The notes below the pieces were generated by a model that saw only the letters and a list, made by a program, of their open reading frames with translations, was not told where the DNA came from and made no database searches. Made by a program: the position numbers and the translations under genes. Shown here piece after piece: positions 7,224 to 15,402 of a stretch of 64,000 nucleotides of DNA; within the stretch, counting starts at the first letter, position 1; each line of letters starts with the position of its first letter. This DNA is from Sorangium cellulosum. Its GTDB lineage: Bacteria > Myxococcota_A > Polyangia > Polyangiales > Polyangiaceae. The stretch lies in NCBI RefSeq assembly GCF_002950945.1, contig NZ_CP012673.1, positions 7,950,501 to 8,014,500 of the forward strand. The letters run 5' to 3'.

Positions 7224-8164
7224 TCCCGGCGGCCCGCGGCGATCGATGGCGCCCCCGCGGGAGCCCGCGGCCAGCGCCGGGGCCCGCGCGGCGGTCCCGC
7301 TGGCTCAGGGCGGCATCGAGGCTGGCGCTCGCGCTCGGCGGGGCGGCGTGTGAGGATCAACACGTCGTGATCGGCGTGGTCGCGCCGCCGGCGCGGCCGC
7401 AGTTCGCAGCGCCGGAGACGGTCGCCGGGCTCAACGACGGCGCCGCCAGGGACGAGGACCCGACGCTGACGGGCGATCTGCTCGAGATCCACTTCATGTC
7501 CCGGCGGGGCGAGAGCGGGGATATCTGGATGTCGCGGCGGGCGGACCTGGGCTCCCCCTGGGAGGCCCCGACCGTCGTGGAAGAGCTCCAGAGCGACACC
7601 AACGAGGACACCCCCTCCATCTCGGACGACGGGCTCAGGATGTGGTTCTTCAGCGGTCGCGAGCAAAGGACTGGCATCTGGAGGTCCGAGCGCGCGAGCC
7701 GGGACGCCCCGTGGGGCGCGCCCTCCTACGTCGACGCGCTCAACCCCGAGGGCGTAGAGGTGCTGTCGCCTCACGTCGATCTGCCCGAGCTCCGCGTCGT
7801 GGTCGGCCTGAAGGGGCCCGAGACGGACGGCTGGGACCTCGCGATCGCGTCCCGCGAGAGCCCGGAGGACGACTGGGGCGCGTTCGTCCCGATCGCCGAG
7901 CTGAACGGCCCGGGCGACCAGCTGTCCCCCTTCCTCTTCGACGACGGCCGGCAGATCCTGTTCCGATCCGGGGACGACCTGTTCTGGGCTCGACGGCGGG
8001 GGGCGGACGGCGCCTTCGACGAGGTGGCGCCGCTCGACGAGGTGAACGATCCGGACGCGCGCGAGCTCGATCCTCACCTGTCGCCGGACGGATCCATCCT
8101 GTTCTTCGCCTCGCAGCGGAGCGGCGGGACCGACATCTTCGAGGCGCGCCGCAACGCGCCTTGA
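7220..8164 (+). CDS. TolB/PD40-like beta-propeller lipoprotein
   Basis: A 314-residue exported protein. Start GTG 7220 overlaps the preceding stop (GTGA). The basic N-terminus and LRAASRLALALGGAAC form a lipoprotein signal peptide with a lipobox. The rest is a series of about 45-residue blades with PD40/WD40-like signatures: DEDPTLTGDLLEIHFMS, NEDTPSISDDGLRMWFFS, GDQLSPFLFDDGRQILFRS and ARELDPHLSPDGSILFFASQ. Such propellers usually bind partners or glycans in the periplasm or on the outer membrane. The function is unknown. The coupling to a cytoplasmic P-loop kinase upstream is unexpected. Confidence 0.82.
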   Translation: MIPAARGDRWRPRGSPRPAPGPARRSRWLRAASRLALALGGAACEDQHVVIGVVAPPARPQFAAPETVAGLNDGAARDEDPTLTGDLLEIHFMSRRGESGDIWMSRRADLGSPWEAPTVVEELQSDTNEDTPSISDDGLRMWFFSGREQRTGIWRSERASRDAPWGAPSYVDALNPEGVEVLSPHVDLPELRVVVGLKGPETDGWDLAIASRESPEDDWGAFVPIAELNGPGDQLSPFLFDDGRQILFRSGDDLFWARRRGADGAFDEVAPLDEVNDPDARELDPHLSPDGSILFFASQRSGGTDIFEARRNAP

Positions 8165-8316
8165 GCCTGACAGCTGACCTCGTCACCGTTCGTGTAAAAC
8201 TGCCGTAGGACAAGAGCGCGCTGGCCCATCCGCGAGAAACTCGAGCAACCGGTGATTGATCCACGGGGGCCGAATCCACGGTGAGAGCGGGACGACACGT
8301 TCTGGAGGGCCGTGAC

Positions 8317-9543
8317 GTGCACTTCACCTGGAGATCGGCGACACTCACGACCGGGCTGTTGCTCGGGCTGGCACTGCTCGCGGGCTGCGGCGAGCAGACC
8401 TCACCGCCACGCGACGCGGCCGGCACGACGACCGGGAGCGCAGGCGGTGGCGGTGCAACGAGCGCTGCCTCCGCCGGGGGGACGGGCGGCTCTGACAGCG
8501 GCGGCGCCGGCGCGGGCGGCGCCGCGAGCGGCGGCGGCAGCGGCACGGGAAGCAGCGGAAACGGCGGGACCGGCGGCAGCGGCGGCGGTCCGGTCGCGAC
8601 CTTCCAGAACCCGTTGAACAGGGATCAGGGCTCCGATCCCTGGCTGCTCTACCACGAGGGCAACTACTACCTGTCTGCGACCACCTGGTCGGACGTCCTC
8701 ACGATGCGCCGATCGCCCACCATCGAGGGCCTCAAGACGGCGCCGGCGGTCACGGTCTGGACGGGCGACGACCCGTCGCGCTGCTGCAACATGTGGGCGC
8801 CCGAGTTCCACCTGCTCGACGGGCCCAACGGCAAGCGATGGTACTTCTACTACACGGCCGGCCCGTCGGGGCCCAACACCGACCACCAGCGGATGCACGT
8901 GCTCGAGAGCGCGGGGACCGATCCGATGGGGCCCTATACGTACAAGGCGCGCCTCTACGTCAGGGAGGCCGATCACTGGGCGATCGACGGCAGCGTCATG
9001 CAGCTCGACGGCCGGCTCTACTACCTGTTCTCGCAGTGGACCACGGACCAGAACATCTACATCGCCGCGATGAGCAACCCCTGGACCTTGACCGGCCAGC
9101 GCGTGCTGCTCTCGTCTCCCACCCACGCGTGGGAGCGCCAGGCGGGCAACGTCAACGAGGGACCGGTCGCCCTGCAGCGCGGCGGCAAGACGTTCATCGT
9201 CTACTCGGCGAGCGCGTGCTGGGGGCCCGATTACAAGCTCGGCATGCTGACGTACGGCGGCGGCGATCCGCTCCGCACGAGCTCGTGGATCAAGAGCGCG
9301 GAGCCGGTCTTCCAGCGCTCCGACGAATACTTCGTCTACGGGCCGGCGCACAACGGCTTCTTCACGTCGCCGGACGGCACCGAGCACTGGATCGTCTATC
9401 ACGCCAACGACAGCGCGCGCGGCGGGTGCGACACGCAGCGCACCACGCGCGCGCAGAAGTTCACCTGGAACGACGACGGGACACCGAACTTCGGCGTCCC
9501 CGTCGCCACGGACGTCGATATCCCGGTCCCCTCCGGGGAATGA
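8317..9543 (+). CDS. GH43-like glycosidase lipoprotein
   Basis: A surface or periplasmic glycosidase of about 408 residues. I chose the GTG at 8317 because GGAGGG lies 8 nt upstream; it gives VHFTWRSATLTTGLLLGLAL then lipobox LLAGC. A Gly/Ser-rich linker follows (about 60 residues), then a five-bladed GH43-type domain. Signatures visible are DPWLLYHEGNYYL (catalytic base region), MWAPEFH, WAIDGSVMQLDG (pKa-modulating Asp) and NVNEGPVAL (general acid Glu). The fold suits arabinofuranosidase or xylosidase activity on plant hemicellulose; the exact substrate is not determinable. It is followed by an unrelated minus-strand gene. Confidence 0.88.
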   Translation: MHFTWRSATLTTGLLLGLALLAGCGEQTSPPRDAAGTTTGSAGGGGATSAASAGGTGGSDSGGAGAGGAASGGGSGTGSSGNGGTGGSGGGPVATFQNPLNRDQGSDPWLLYHEGNYYLSATTWSDVLTMRRSPTIEGLKTAPAVTVWTGDDPSRCCNMWAPEFHLLDGPNGKRWYFYYTAGPSGPNTDHQRMHVLESAGTDPMGPYTYKARLYVREADHWAIDGSVMQLDGRLYYLFSQWTTDQNIYIAAMSNPWTLTGQRVLLSSPTHAWERQAGNVNEGPVALQRGGKTFIVYSASACWGPDYKLGMLTYGGGDPLRTSSWIKSAEPVFQRSDEYFVYGPAHNGFFTSPDGTEHWIVYHANDSARGGCDTQRTTRAQKFTWNDDGTPNFGVPVATDVDIPVPSGE

Positions 9544-9569
9544 CGTGGGCCTCGGCCACCGCCTTTGCC

Positions 9570-10256
9570 CTATCCCCGCGACGTGATCCGGGCGCAGACG
9601 CGGGCCAGCAGGGCTGCGAACGTCTCGTGAAAGACCTCGACCGAGAAGGATTCGGCGACGCACTCGAAGGTGACGTCGTGGAACCAGAAGACGTAGTGCT
9701 TCAGGGACCTCCAGCGCTCCGGGCAGTACCCCGGATGGATGCTGTTGATCCTTTCCATCTCCGCCAGCCAGGGAGAGCCGACCACGAGCTGGGCCGTGTA
9801 CGGCTCCAGACCTCTCCCATGGAGCGGATGTCCCGAGAACACCTCGTCGTTCGGGGCTCCCAGCTTGGCCGATGCGCAGCGCTGGAACTCCACCAGGGCC
9901 AGCGGCTCGACCGTGACGGCGTCCGGACTCCGGGCGGTCGCGTAGCTGCCGTCCCAATCAGGGTCAGGGACTCGGATGCGGAAGGCCAGGAACGTCTGGT
10001 GATCATTGCTGATCAGGTGCGGGAGCGGAGCGCCGGTGTTCCAGCGCACGGGGAACTCCAGTGGTACGGCGTGCGGCTCGCCCTTGGCCGCGGCCACCCG
10101 GCGCTCCAGGGCCAGCACCTGGGCGCACGCGGCGTCGTACGCCTGCCATTCGCCCCCCTGATGCAGGCCCAGAACCGCGGCGGACGCCGCGTTCTGCCGC
10201 TCCTGCGCCGCTGCCAGGAGCCGCTCGAGTTCGTGGATCTGCGTGTCGCCGGCCAT
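9570..10256 (-). CDS. conserved-looking hypothetical protein, 228 aa
   Basis: I do not recognise the family. The N-terminus (IHELERLLAAAQERQNAASA and on to about residue 65) is helical and coiled-coil-like. The C-terminal two thirds form a mixed alpha/beta domain with many aromatic residues (HLISNDHQTFLAFRIRVPDP, KHYVFWFHDVTFECVAESF). No signal peptide or membrane segment is seen, so it should be cytoplasmic. Codon usage matches the neighbours. The ATG at 10256 has GGAG five bases upstream. It sits directly downstream of a decayed frame at 10260-10554 on the same strand and may once have been its translational partner. Confidence 0.75.
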   Translation of the reverse strand: MAGDTQIHELERLLAAAQERQNAASAAVLGLHQGGEWQAYDAACAQVLALERRVAAAKGEPHAVPLEFPVRWNTGAPLPHLISNDHQTFLAFRIRVPDPDWDGSYATARSPDAVTVEPLALVEFQRCASAKLGAPNDEVFSGHPLHGRGLEPYTAQLVVGSPWLAEMERINSIHPGYCPERWRSLKHYVFWFHDVTFECVAESFSVEVFHETFAALLARVCARITSRG

Positions 10257-10259
10257 GTC

Positions 10260-10554
10260 AGCTCCAGCTGGTCCCGTCGGTGATCATCGCACAACCCGGC
10301 GAGGTATCCGTCGTCTATCGACGCCCATGAGGGCGAGGCGCAATTGTCGCCCGAGCTGGCTTCGACGATCCCGAGCTCAGCGAGGGCCGCCACCACCCCG
10401 TGGCGTCGCCAACCACAGTGAACGCAAGGCGAATAGCATCCGCCACATTGGACACCTGGCGAGCCGCATCGACTACAGTGAGCGATAGGTGAATGGTAAA
10501 TGGACCACCCGAGTCGGCAGGTCCATCACCACGGGGCTCCTCGGGGAGCGTGAC
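10260..10554 (-). pseudogene. frameshifted remnant of an unknown protein
   Basis: Read on the minus strand, one frame gives GGPFTIHLSLTVVDAARQVS then NVADAIRLAFTVVGDATG. At about 10391-10401 the sense continues only in another frame: VVAALAELGIVEASSGDNCA then SPSWASIDDGYLAGLCDDHR. Joined, these look like one small protein with a single-base deletion near GACGCCACGGGG. No family recognised. The remnant ends against the start of the 9570-10256 gene. The rest of the gap up to 10696 shows nothing clear except the Shine-Dalgarno of the next gene. Confidence 0.4.
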
Positions 10555-10696
10555 GGCTCGTACGAGACTCGGCGATCCCCGGGCCAGCGCCGCCGAGCGC
10601 GGCGCTGCCGAGCACCGGCATGTGCCGTGCACAGAGACGCGTTCCCGCTGCGGGTCCTGCTGAACCTAGCAGGTGTGCTTCTTGCCAGGAGGATTC

Positions 10697-12004
10697 ATGC
10701 GAACGCAGTGCATGTTGGTCGGTCTCGCCCTGTTCACGGTCGGATGCATCACAGAGGACGGCCGCCTGGCAGGCGAGGACGTGCAGAGCAGCACGGGAGC
10801 GATCTCGGACGGGGATGTCGTCATCAAGGCGGTCCACAGCGGCAAGTGCCTCGACGTCGCCGGGGCGAGCACCGCCAATGGTGCCAGCGTGCAGCAGTGG
10901 GAGTGCAACGGCACGAACGCGCAGGTGTTTCACCTCGCCTCCCTGGGAAACGGGTACTACCAGATCTCGAACCCGAACGCGCGCAAGTCGCTCGATGTCC
11001 GCGGGGTGAGCCGGTCTCCTGGCGCGCGGATCCAGATCTGGGACTACGTCGGAGGGACGAACCAGCAGTTCGCGATCGAGCCGCTCACGAACGGCGAGTT
11101 CGGGCTCCGCGCTCGCCACACCGGGCTCCCGCTCGGGGTGGCGGGGAGCAGCCAGAGCAACGGAGCGGCGCTGGAGCAGGCGGCGGCGAGCGGCGGGGAG
11201 GGCCAGCGTTTCCGCATCGAGCCGGTGGGCGGCGGCAGCGCCGGGACAGGCACGCAGCGCTGCAAGCGCGGCGTCGCGTACGGCGGGCACTCGCAGGCCG
11301 ACATGGAGGCGCTCCGCGCCGGCGTGAGCTGGTGGTACAACTGGTCGCCAGCGCCGGACCCGGGCGTCGCGGGCGTGTACGAGGGCCTCGGCGTCGAGTT
11401 CGTGCCGATGGTCTGGGGGGATCGGTTCGCCAGCGAAGATCCAGCGCGCCGCGTCCCGAGCGGCGCGGAGTTCCTGCTCGGGTTCAACGAGCCGAACTTC
11501 TTCTCGCAGGCCAACCTCACGGCGCAGCAAGCGGCCCGGCTCTGGCCGCAGATGGAGCAGATCGCCGCGGACAAGGGCCTGGCGCTCGTCTCGCCGGCGG
11601 TCAATTTCTGCGGCGGCGGCTGCAACCAGACGGACCCGTTCGAGTACCTCGAGGAGTTCTTCGCGGCTTGCTCGGGCTGCAAGGTCGACTACGTGGCCGC
11701 GCACTGGTATGCGTGCTCGAAGGACGCGCTCACCTGGTACCTGGGCGAGCTGAAGAGGTTCGGCAAGCCGATCTGGCTCACAGAGTTCGCGTGCCTGGAC
11801 GCGGCGGACACGTCGCCGGCGGTGCAGGAGGCGTACATGGAGCAGGCGCTCCAGGTGCTCGAGGACGACCCGGCGGTGTTCCGGTATGCCTGGTTCGCTG
11901 GGCGGTTCGACCCGAACCCGAACGTGAACCTGCTCGGGGCCTCGGGGCAGCTGACGAGGCTCGGGCAAACGTACGTGAGCTACCCGCAGCGCTGCGAGGA
12001 GTGA
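10697..12004 (+). CDS. GH128-type glycosyl hydrolase lipoprotein with ricin (CBM13) module
   Basis: A 435-residue lipoprotein. AGGAGGA six bases before the ATG fixes the start; MRTQCMLVGLALFTVGC is the signal with lipobox. Residues about 35-175 are a ricin-type beta-trefoil of three repeats with QxW motifs (GASVQQWECNG, GARIQIWDYVG, and a degenerate third). The catalytic domain follows (about 190-430) with YNWSPAPDP, acid/base Glu in LLGFNEPNFFSQANLT, AAHWY, and nucleophile Glu in PIWLTEFACLD. This matches the glycosyl-hydrolase catalytic core family (GH128, endo-beta-1,3-glucanase). The enzyme likely attacks fungal or plant beta-1,3-glucan at the cell surface. Confidence 0.9.
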   Translation: MRTQCMLVGLALFTVGCITEDGRLAGEDVQSSTGAISDGDVVIKAVHSGKCLDVAGASTANGASVQQWECNGTNAQVFHLASLGNGYYQISNPNARKSLDVRGVSRSPGARIQIWDYVGGTNQQFAIEPLTNGEFGLRARHTGLPLGVAGSSQSNGAALEQAAASGGEGQRFRIEPVGGGSAGTGTQRCKRGVAYGGHSQADMEALRAGVSWWYNWSPAPDPGVAGVYEGLGVEFVPMVWGDRFASEDPARRVPSGAEFLLGFNEPNFFSQANLTAQQAARLWPQMEQIAADKGLALVSPAVNFCGGGCNQTDPFEYLEEFFAACSGCKVDYVAAHWYACSKDALTWYLGELKRFGKPIWLTEFACLDAADTSPAVQEAYMEQALQVLEDDPAVFRYAWFAGRFDPNPNVNLLGASGQLTRLGQTYVSYPQRCEE

Positions 12005-12017
12005 GCGCGGTACCTGG

Positions 12018-13505
12018 TCAGTGCGCGCCGTTGGCCCGCGTGAACGGCACGGTCACGCCGTTCAGGATCCGGGTCGTCTCGCAGACCCGGCGCCACGGCT
12101 CGTGGTACGAGAACATGGCGCCCGTGCCCGCGGGATCCGGCACGGTGAGCTCGGTGCCCGCGGCGGGCAGGCCGATGGGCCCGCCGGCGGGGATGGGCGG
12201 GGAGGAGAGGAACGGCGAGAGGCCGGACTGCGCACCCGGCGGGCGCGGGTGGATGTGCGTGAACGGCGTCGCCAGCTCGGTCGGGCTGTGGCAGCCGTTG
12301 CACGTGGCGAGCGCGAAATGGTGGCGCTCGATGGGGTTGAGCGGCGTCGTCGCGGTGTGATCCCAGAACGGCCCCGGCCCGGGCGGGGGCGAGGTCGACT
12401 CGCCGCCGAGCAGCGGGACCGGGATCGGCGTCTGGGTGAAGTCGGTCAGGTTGGGCGAGCCGGTCCAGAGCGCGTTGGCGTCGAGGTAGCCGTCGAGTGT
12501 GCCCGACGCGTTCAGGCTGTCGTCCGGCGTCTGCTTGGTCGTGTCCGGCAGGAGCAGCGCGGCGTTCGGCCCGAGGCCGACCTGCTGGAGGGTGCTCTCG
12601 CGGAGCTTCCAGTCGGGCCCGAAGATGATCTCGTTGGTGCGCACCTGGCCGATGGCGCTGCCGTTGTTGAGCGCGCCGGGCTCTGCCCCCGGCGAGGTGA
12701 TGTCGGTGAGCAGCGACTCGAGGTGGGCGAGGTACGGGGGCGAGCCGATCGGCCCGAGGGACGGGTCGCTCAGCTTGTGAAATTCGTTCGCCCAGTCGAA
12801 GGTCGTGGCCGGAGCCCCGCCGCGCTGCGACGGGAGGGTGTACTCGAGGATGACCGTGGCCGGGAGCGGGTTGCCGCTCGGCAGATCGAAGATGCCGAAG
12901 ACGAAGCGCACCTCGCCGGGGCTCGGAGGGCCGCCGTAGAGGGGCGAGGGGTCCTGCAGATCGGCGCGGTTGAAGATCGCGAGGAGGCGGAAGGGCGCCC
13001 TCCTGATGTCGAGCGGGCAGGCGCCCGGGCCGACGATGGGCGCCCCCGGGGCGCAGCCGCTGGCGATGAGCCACGGGTCGATGAGCGTGGGCCGGATGCC
13101 CGGCCGCGCCGGCACGGCGAAGCCGTTGACGACGTTCGGCACCTCCCACGCGTGCAGCCACTCGGCCACGAACTGGTGGACCGGCGTCCCGCCGGCCATC
13201 TGGCGCATGAGCATACCGAAGGTCCACGCGGCCGGGGTGCCGCCGGAGGGACAGGAGCCAGACCAGGTGGTGCGGCAGACGTCGTCGACGACGGCGACAT
13301 CACGGATGAGCAGCTCGCGGTCGAAGTCGACGGGCAGCGGAAGCGGCGGCCAGATCGTCGGATTCAAGTAATCGCAATCGGTGACGAGCGACTGGGCCGC
13401 CTCGCCGAGCGGACCGTCATCCCCGGGCCCGGAGGTCCCGGTGTCGAGGGTGCAAGCCCCGATGGCGAGGCCGGCGAGTGCGCACAAAGTCGATGTTCTT
13501 TTCAT
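12018..13505 (-). CDS. lipoprotein with a single CxxCH heme-type motif, function unknown
   Basis: About 495 residues. The ATG at 13505 gives MKRTSTLCALAGLAIGAC, a lipoprotein signal with lipobox. There is no glycine linker here; the mature N-terminus is Asp/Gly/Ser-rich. The large body is mixed beta (FRLLAIFNRADLQDPSPLYG, GEVRFVFGIFDLPSGNPLPA), and one CNGCH occurs late in the chain in HHFALATCNGCHSPTELATPF. This is the pattern of a covalently attached c-type heme site. Related secreted myxobacterial proteins with one late CxxCH are known only as hypothetical. It is convergent with the GH128 gene, 13 bp apart. The heme assignment rests on the motif alone. Confidence 0.75.
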   Translation of the reverse strand: MKRTSTLCALAGLAIGACTLDTGTSGPGDDGPLGEAAQSLVTDCDYLNPTIWPPLPLPVDFDRELLIRDVAVVDDVCRTTWSGSCPSGGTPAAWTFGMLMRQMAGGTPVHQFVAEWLHAWEVPNVVNGFAVPARPGIRPTLIDPWLIASGCAPGAPIVGPGACPLDIRRAPFRLLAIFNRADLQDPSPLYGGPPSPGEVRFVFGIFDLPSGNPLPATVILEYTLPSQRGGAPATTFDWANEFHKLSDPSLGPIGSPPYLAHLESLLTDITSPGAEPGALNNGSAIGQVRTNEIIFGPDWKLRESTLQQVGLGPNAALLLPDTTKQTPDDSLNASGTLDGYLDANALWTGSPNLTDFTQTPIPVPLLGGESTSPPPGPGPFWDHTATTPLNPIERHHFALATCNGCHSPTELATPFTHIHPRPPGAQSGLSPFLSSPPIPAGGPIGLPAAGTELTVPDPAGTGAMFSYHEPWRRVCETTRILNGVTVPFTRANGAH

Positions 13506-13967
13506 GAATAAGAGGGCACCTTTCTCGCGCAGCCGCGGCTCCATGCCCGCTGGAGCGCACGGCGCGAACGCCCCGGCTGAAACCCCAGGCGGGGGGACTG
13601 TTCTAGGGACGGAATATCAGGAAGTCCAGTGGACCGGATCACAGAATTGTGGAGTCCTCGTGGCGACCCGAGCGCAGGAAGGTGTGGGCATATGTGGTTG
13701 TATGAATTGTCGCAGGGGCAACCGTCCTTGGGTGTGGGCGTGCGCGCCCGATACGGACCTTGGCTGACCCCGATTCAGGTGCTTTGCTCACGAGCTAGAG
13801 AATTGGCGACCCAAGATGGATTTGCTATTGCCATGTTTGGCCACTCCCCCAGCCTTCGGACGTGAAGCTACCCACTTCACGCGAGAACACGAGCGCTTCG
13901 ACGTCGCCGGGGAGGTCAACGAGCCAAGTCGCCGCTCTGAAGAGCGACCGTCTTCCGCGCTGGCTAG
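13506..13967. other. non-coding gap, less GC-rich than its surroundings
   Basis: No convincing gene. The base composition drops noticeably between about 13610 and 13870. A 78-codon open frame at 13629-13865 (+) has no recognisable family and no Shine-Dalgarno. The gap ends at the hairpin element (13968). It may be the eroded remains of transferred DNA. Confidence 0.4.
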
Positions 13968-14137
13968 CTAGAAGGGCAAACGGGTTGAACTAGCCTGAAA
14001 CGAGCAGAAGTTCGAAACGCCAAGGCACCAAGAACGCCAAGGGCGCCAAGAAGAAATAGATAATATCTTGGCGTCCTTGGCGCCTTGGCGTCCTTGGCGG
14101 TCTATTTCTCGCTCGATCAACGTGATCGGTGTCCTAG
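13968..14137. repeat. 170-bp hairpin repeat element bounded by CTAG (copy 2, inverted)
   Basis: This is the reverse complement of the element at 3819-3978. It shares the AACGGGTTGAAC and CTGAAACGAGCAGAA end, the CGCCAAGG...CCTTGGCG hairpin, and the GATCAACGTGATCGGTGTCCTAG end. The loop and some hairpin modules differ, so the copies are not recent duplicates. Confidence 0.75.
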
Positions 14138-14359
14138 TGGTCCCTACGACGGGAAGACCGGATGAACGGTCGAGTGCGCAGCGACGGTCCACGCGTGCTG
14201 CGGCTGCCGCAGCGCCGCCGCTCCATGAGCACGGGCGACGTGGAGGGGCTTGACGCCCTTTGTGGCGCTTGCTCTCCTGAGGTGCGAGCCCTGCCTCGAC
14301 CAGCGCAACAGAGCGCCTTGCGTCGTGCGCACGCGCGATGGCTACCGGAGGATTTGCCG

Positions 14360-15002
14360 ATGACGAACCGTCCCTTGAGGGCCGTTTCTGGCCGAGCGCC
14401 CACCTTGCTGTGCGCGCTGGTCGCGGCCCTGGTCTCCACGGCGTGCACCTCGCCCCCAGCGGGCGGAGGAGGCGGCGGCAACGGCGGCGCAGGGGGTGAC
14501 GGCGCTGCGGGCGGCAACGGCGGCGCAAGCGGCGACGGCGGTGCTGGCGGCAACGGCGGCGCAAGCGGCGACCGCATGGTCCGAGCCTCCCACGACGGGG
14601 AACGTCCTCGCGCAGATCGGTCCGCCAGAGAGCCCGCAAGCCTACGTGCTGAACAGGGACTCCGGCGGGGGAGCGTACCGCGCGCGCGACGATTTCGGCT
14701 GGGGGGTCGGCGCCTTGCCTCCTGTGTCCCACGTCGCGGATCTCGCCGGCACGCCCGAGCGGCTCGTCGCGAGCGCCTCTTTCTATGGCGCGGAGCCGTT
14801 CCGCCAGAACCTGAGCCGAACGGACGGCACGGCGTGGACGCTCAACCACGACTGGATGTATTTCGCGACCAGCAGCGACGTCAAGCTCCCTCCCCGGATC
14901 TGGAGCGACGGCCGCTGGGTGGCCACCGCGGTCGACCTGGGCTCGTATAAATATGACGGCGGCCTCGCCAACACGGCCGTCCTGTGCGACCTCGGGCCGT
15001 AG
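14360..15002 (+). pseudogene. lipoprotein gene with a frameshift in its Gly-rich linker
   Basis: ATG 14360 with GGAGGA upstream starts a good lipoprotein signal ending in LVAALVSTAC, followed by a Gly/Asn/Ala linker. From about 14575 that frame turns into Arg-rich nonsense. The sensible continuation, NVLAQIGPPESPQAYVLNRD through WSDGRWVATAVDLGSYKYDG to a stop at 15002, is in another frame (a +1 shift). The change must lie within the GGC-rich repeats at about 14500-14575. It is either a true inactivating indel, a sequencing error in a hard repeat, or a reversible slippage site. The mature domain family is not recognised. Confidence 0.65.
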
Positions 15003-15174
15003 GCGAGCGGCCCGCCGGCGACACGCGACGGGGAACAGGCCGGCGAGGGGCCCGCTCTACCGCCGCTCTGCTGTCTTCAGAGGACAGCGCTTCAGCTCCT
15101 GGGGTGGCCCCTCGAACAGCACCTCCCCCCCGGCCCTGCCCCCTTCCGGCCGAGATCGATGATCCAGTCGACCC
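15003..15174. other. gap without a gene, before the SBBP fragment
   Basis: GC-rich DNA between the frameshifted lipoprotein and the SBBP remnant. A short imperfect inverted repeat (GCTGTCTTCAGAGGACAGC, near 15066-15085) is the only structure noted. Confidence 0.3.
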
Positions 15175-15273
15175 ACCTTGTCGGGGGAGTTCGACTTCGG
15201 CGGTACGACGCTGGTGGGCGAACGCTCCGAGGACATCTTCCTCGCCAAGCTCACGCGCTGTTCGGAGCGGCCA
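15175..15273 (+). pseudogene. fragment of an SBBP-repeat protein
   Basis: The frame here reads LSGEFDFGGTTLVGERSEDI then FLAKLTRCSERP. It matches one repeat unit of the large protein starting at 15403 (consensus GSFEGSVDFGGGPLVSAGGK then DIFVVKL). There is no start or signal peptide and sense is lost on both sides. It is most likely the leftover of a second SBBP-repeat gene, or the scar of a tandem duplication/deletion with the downstream gene. Confidence 0.6.
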
Positions 15274-15402
15274 AGATCGATTGCCGGCCGGGCTGCCCGA
15301 CCGGCCTTGACAGGAGCGCGGCACGGCGAGGAAGCTCGACAAGAGGCCGAGGCGTACTCCGCGTCGTACCGGACTCGTCAGACCCTGCGAAAGGATGATG
15401 GA

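Noticed and set aside
13629-13865. Possible small gene in the less GC-rich gap
   Set aside because: No ribosome site, no family, ends abruptly; treated as non-coding.
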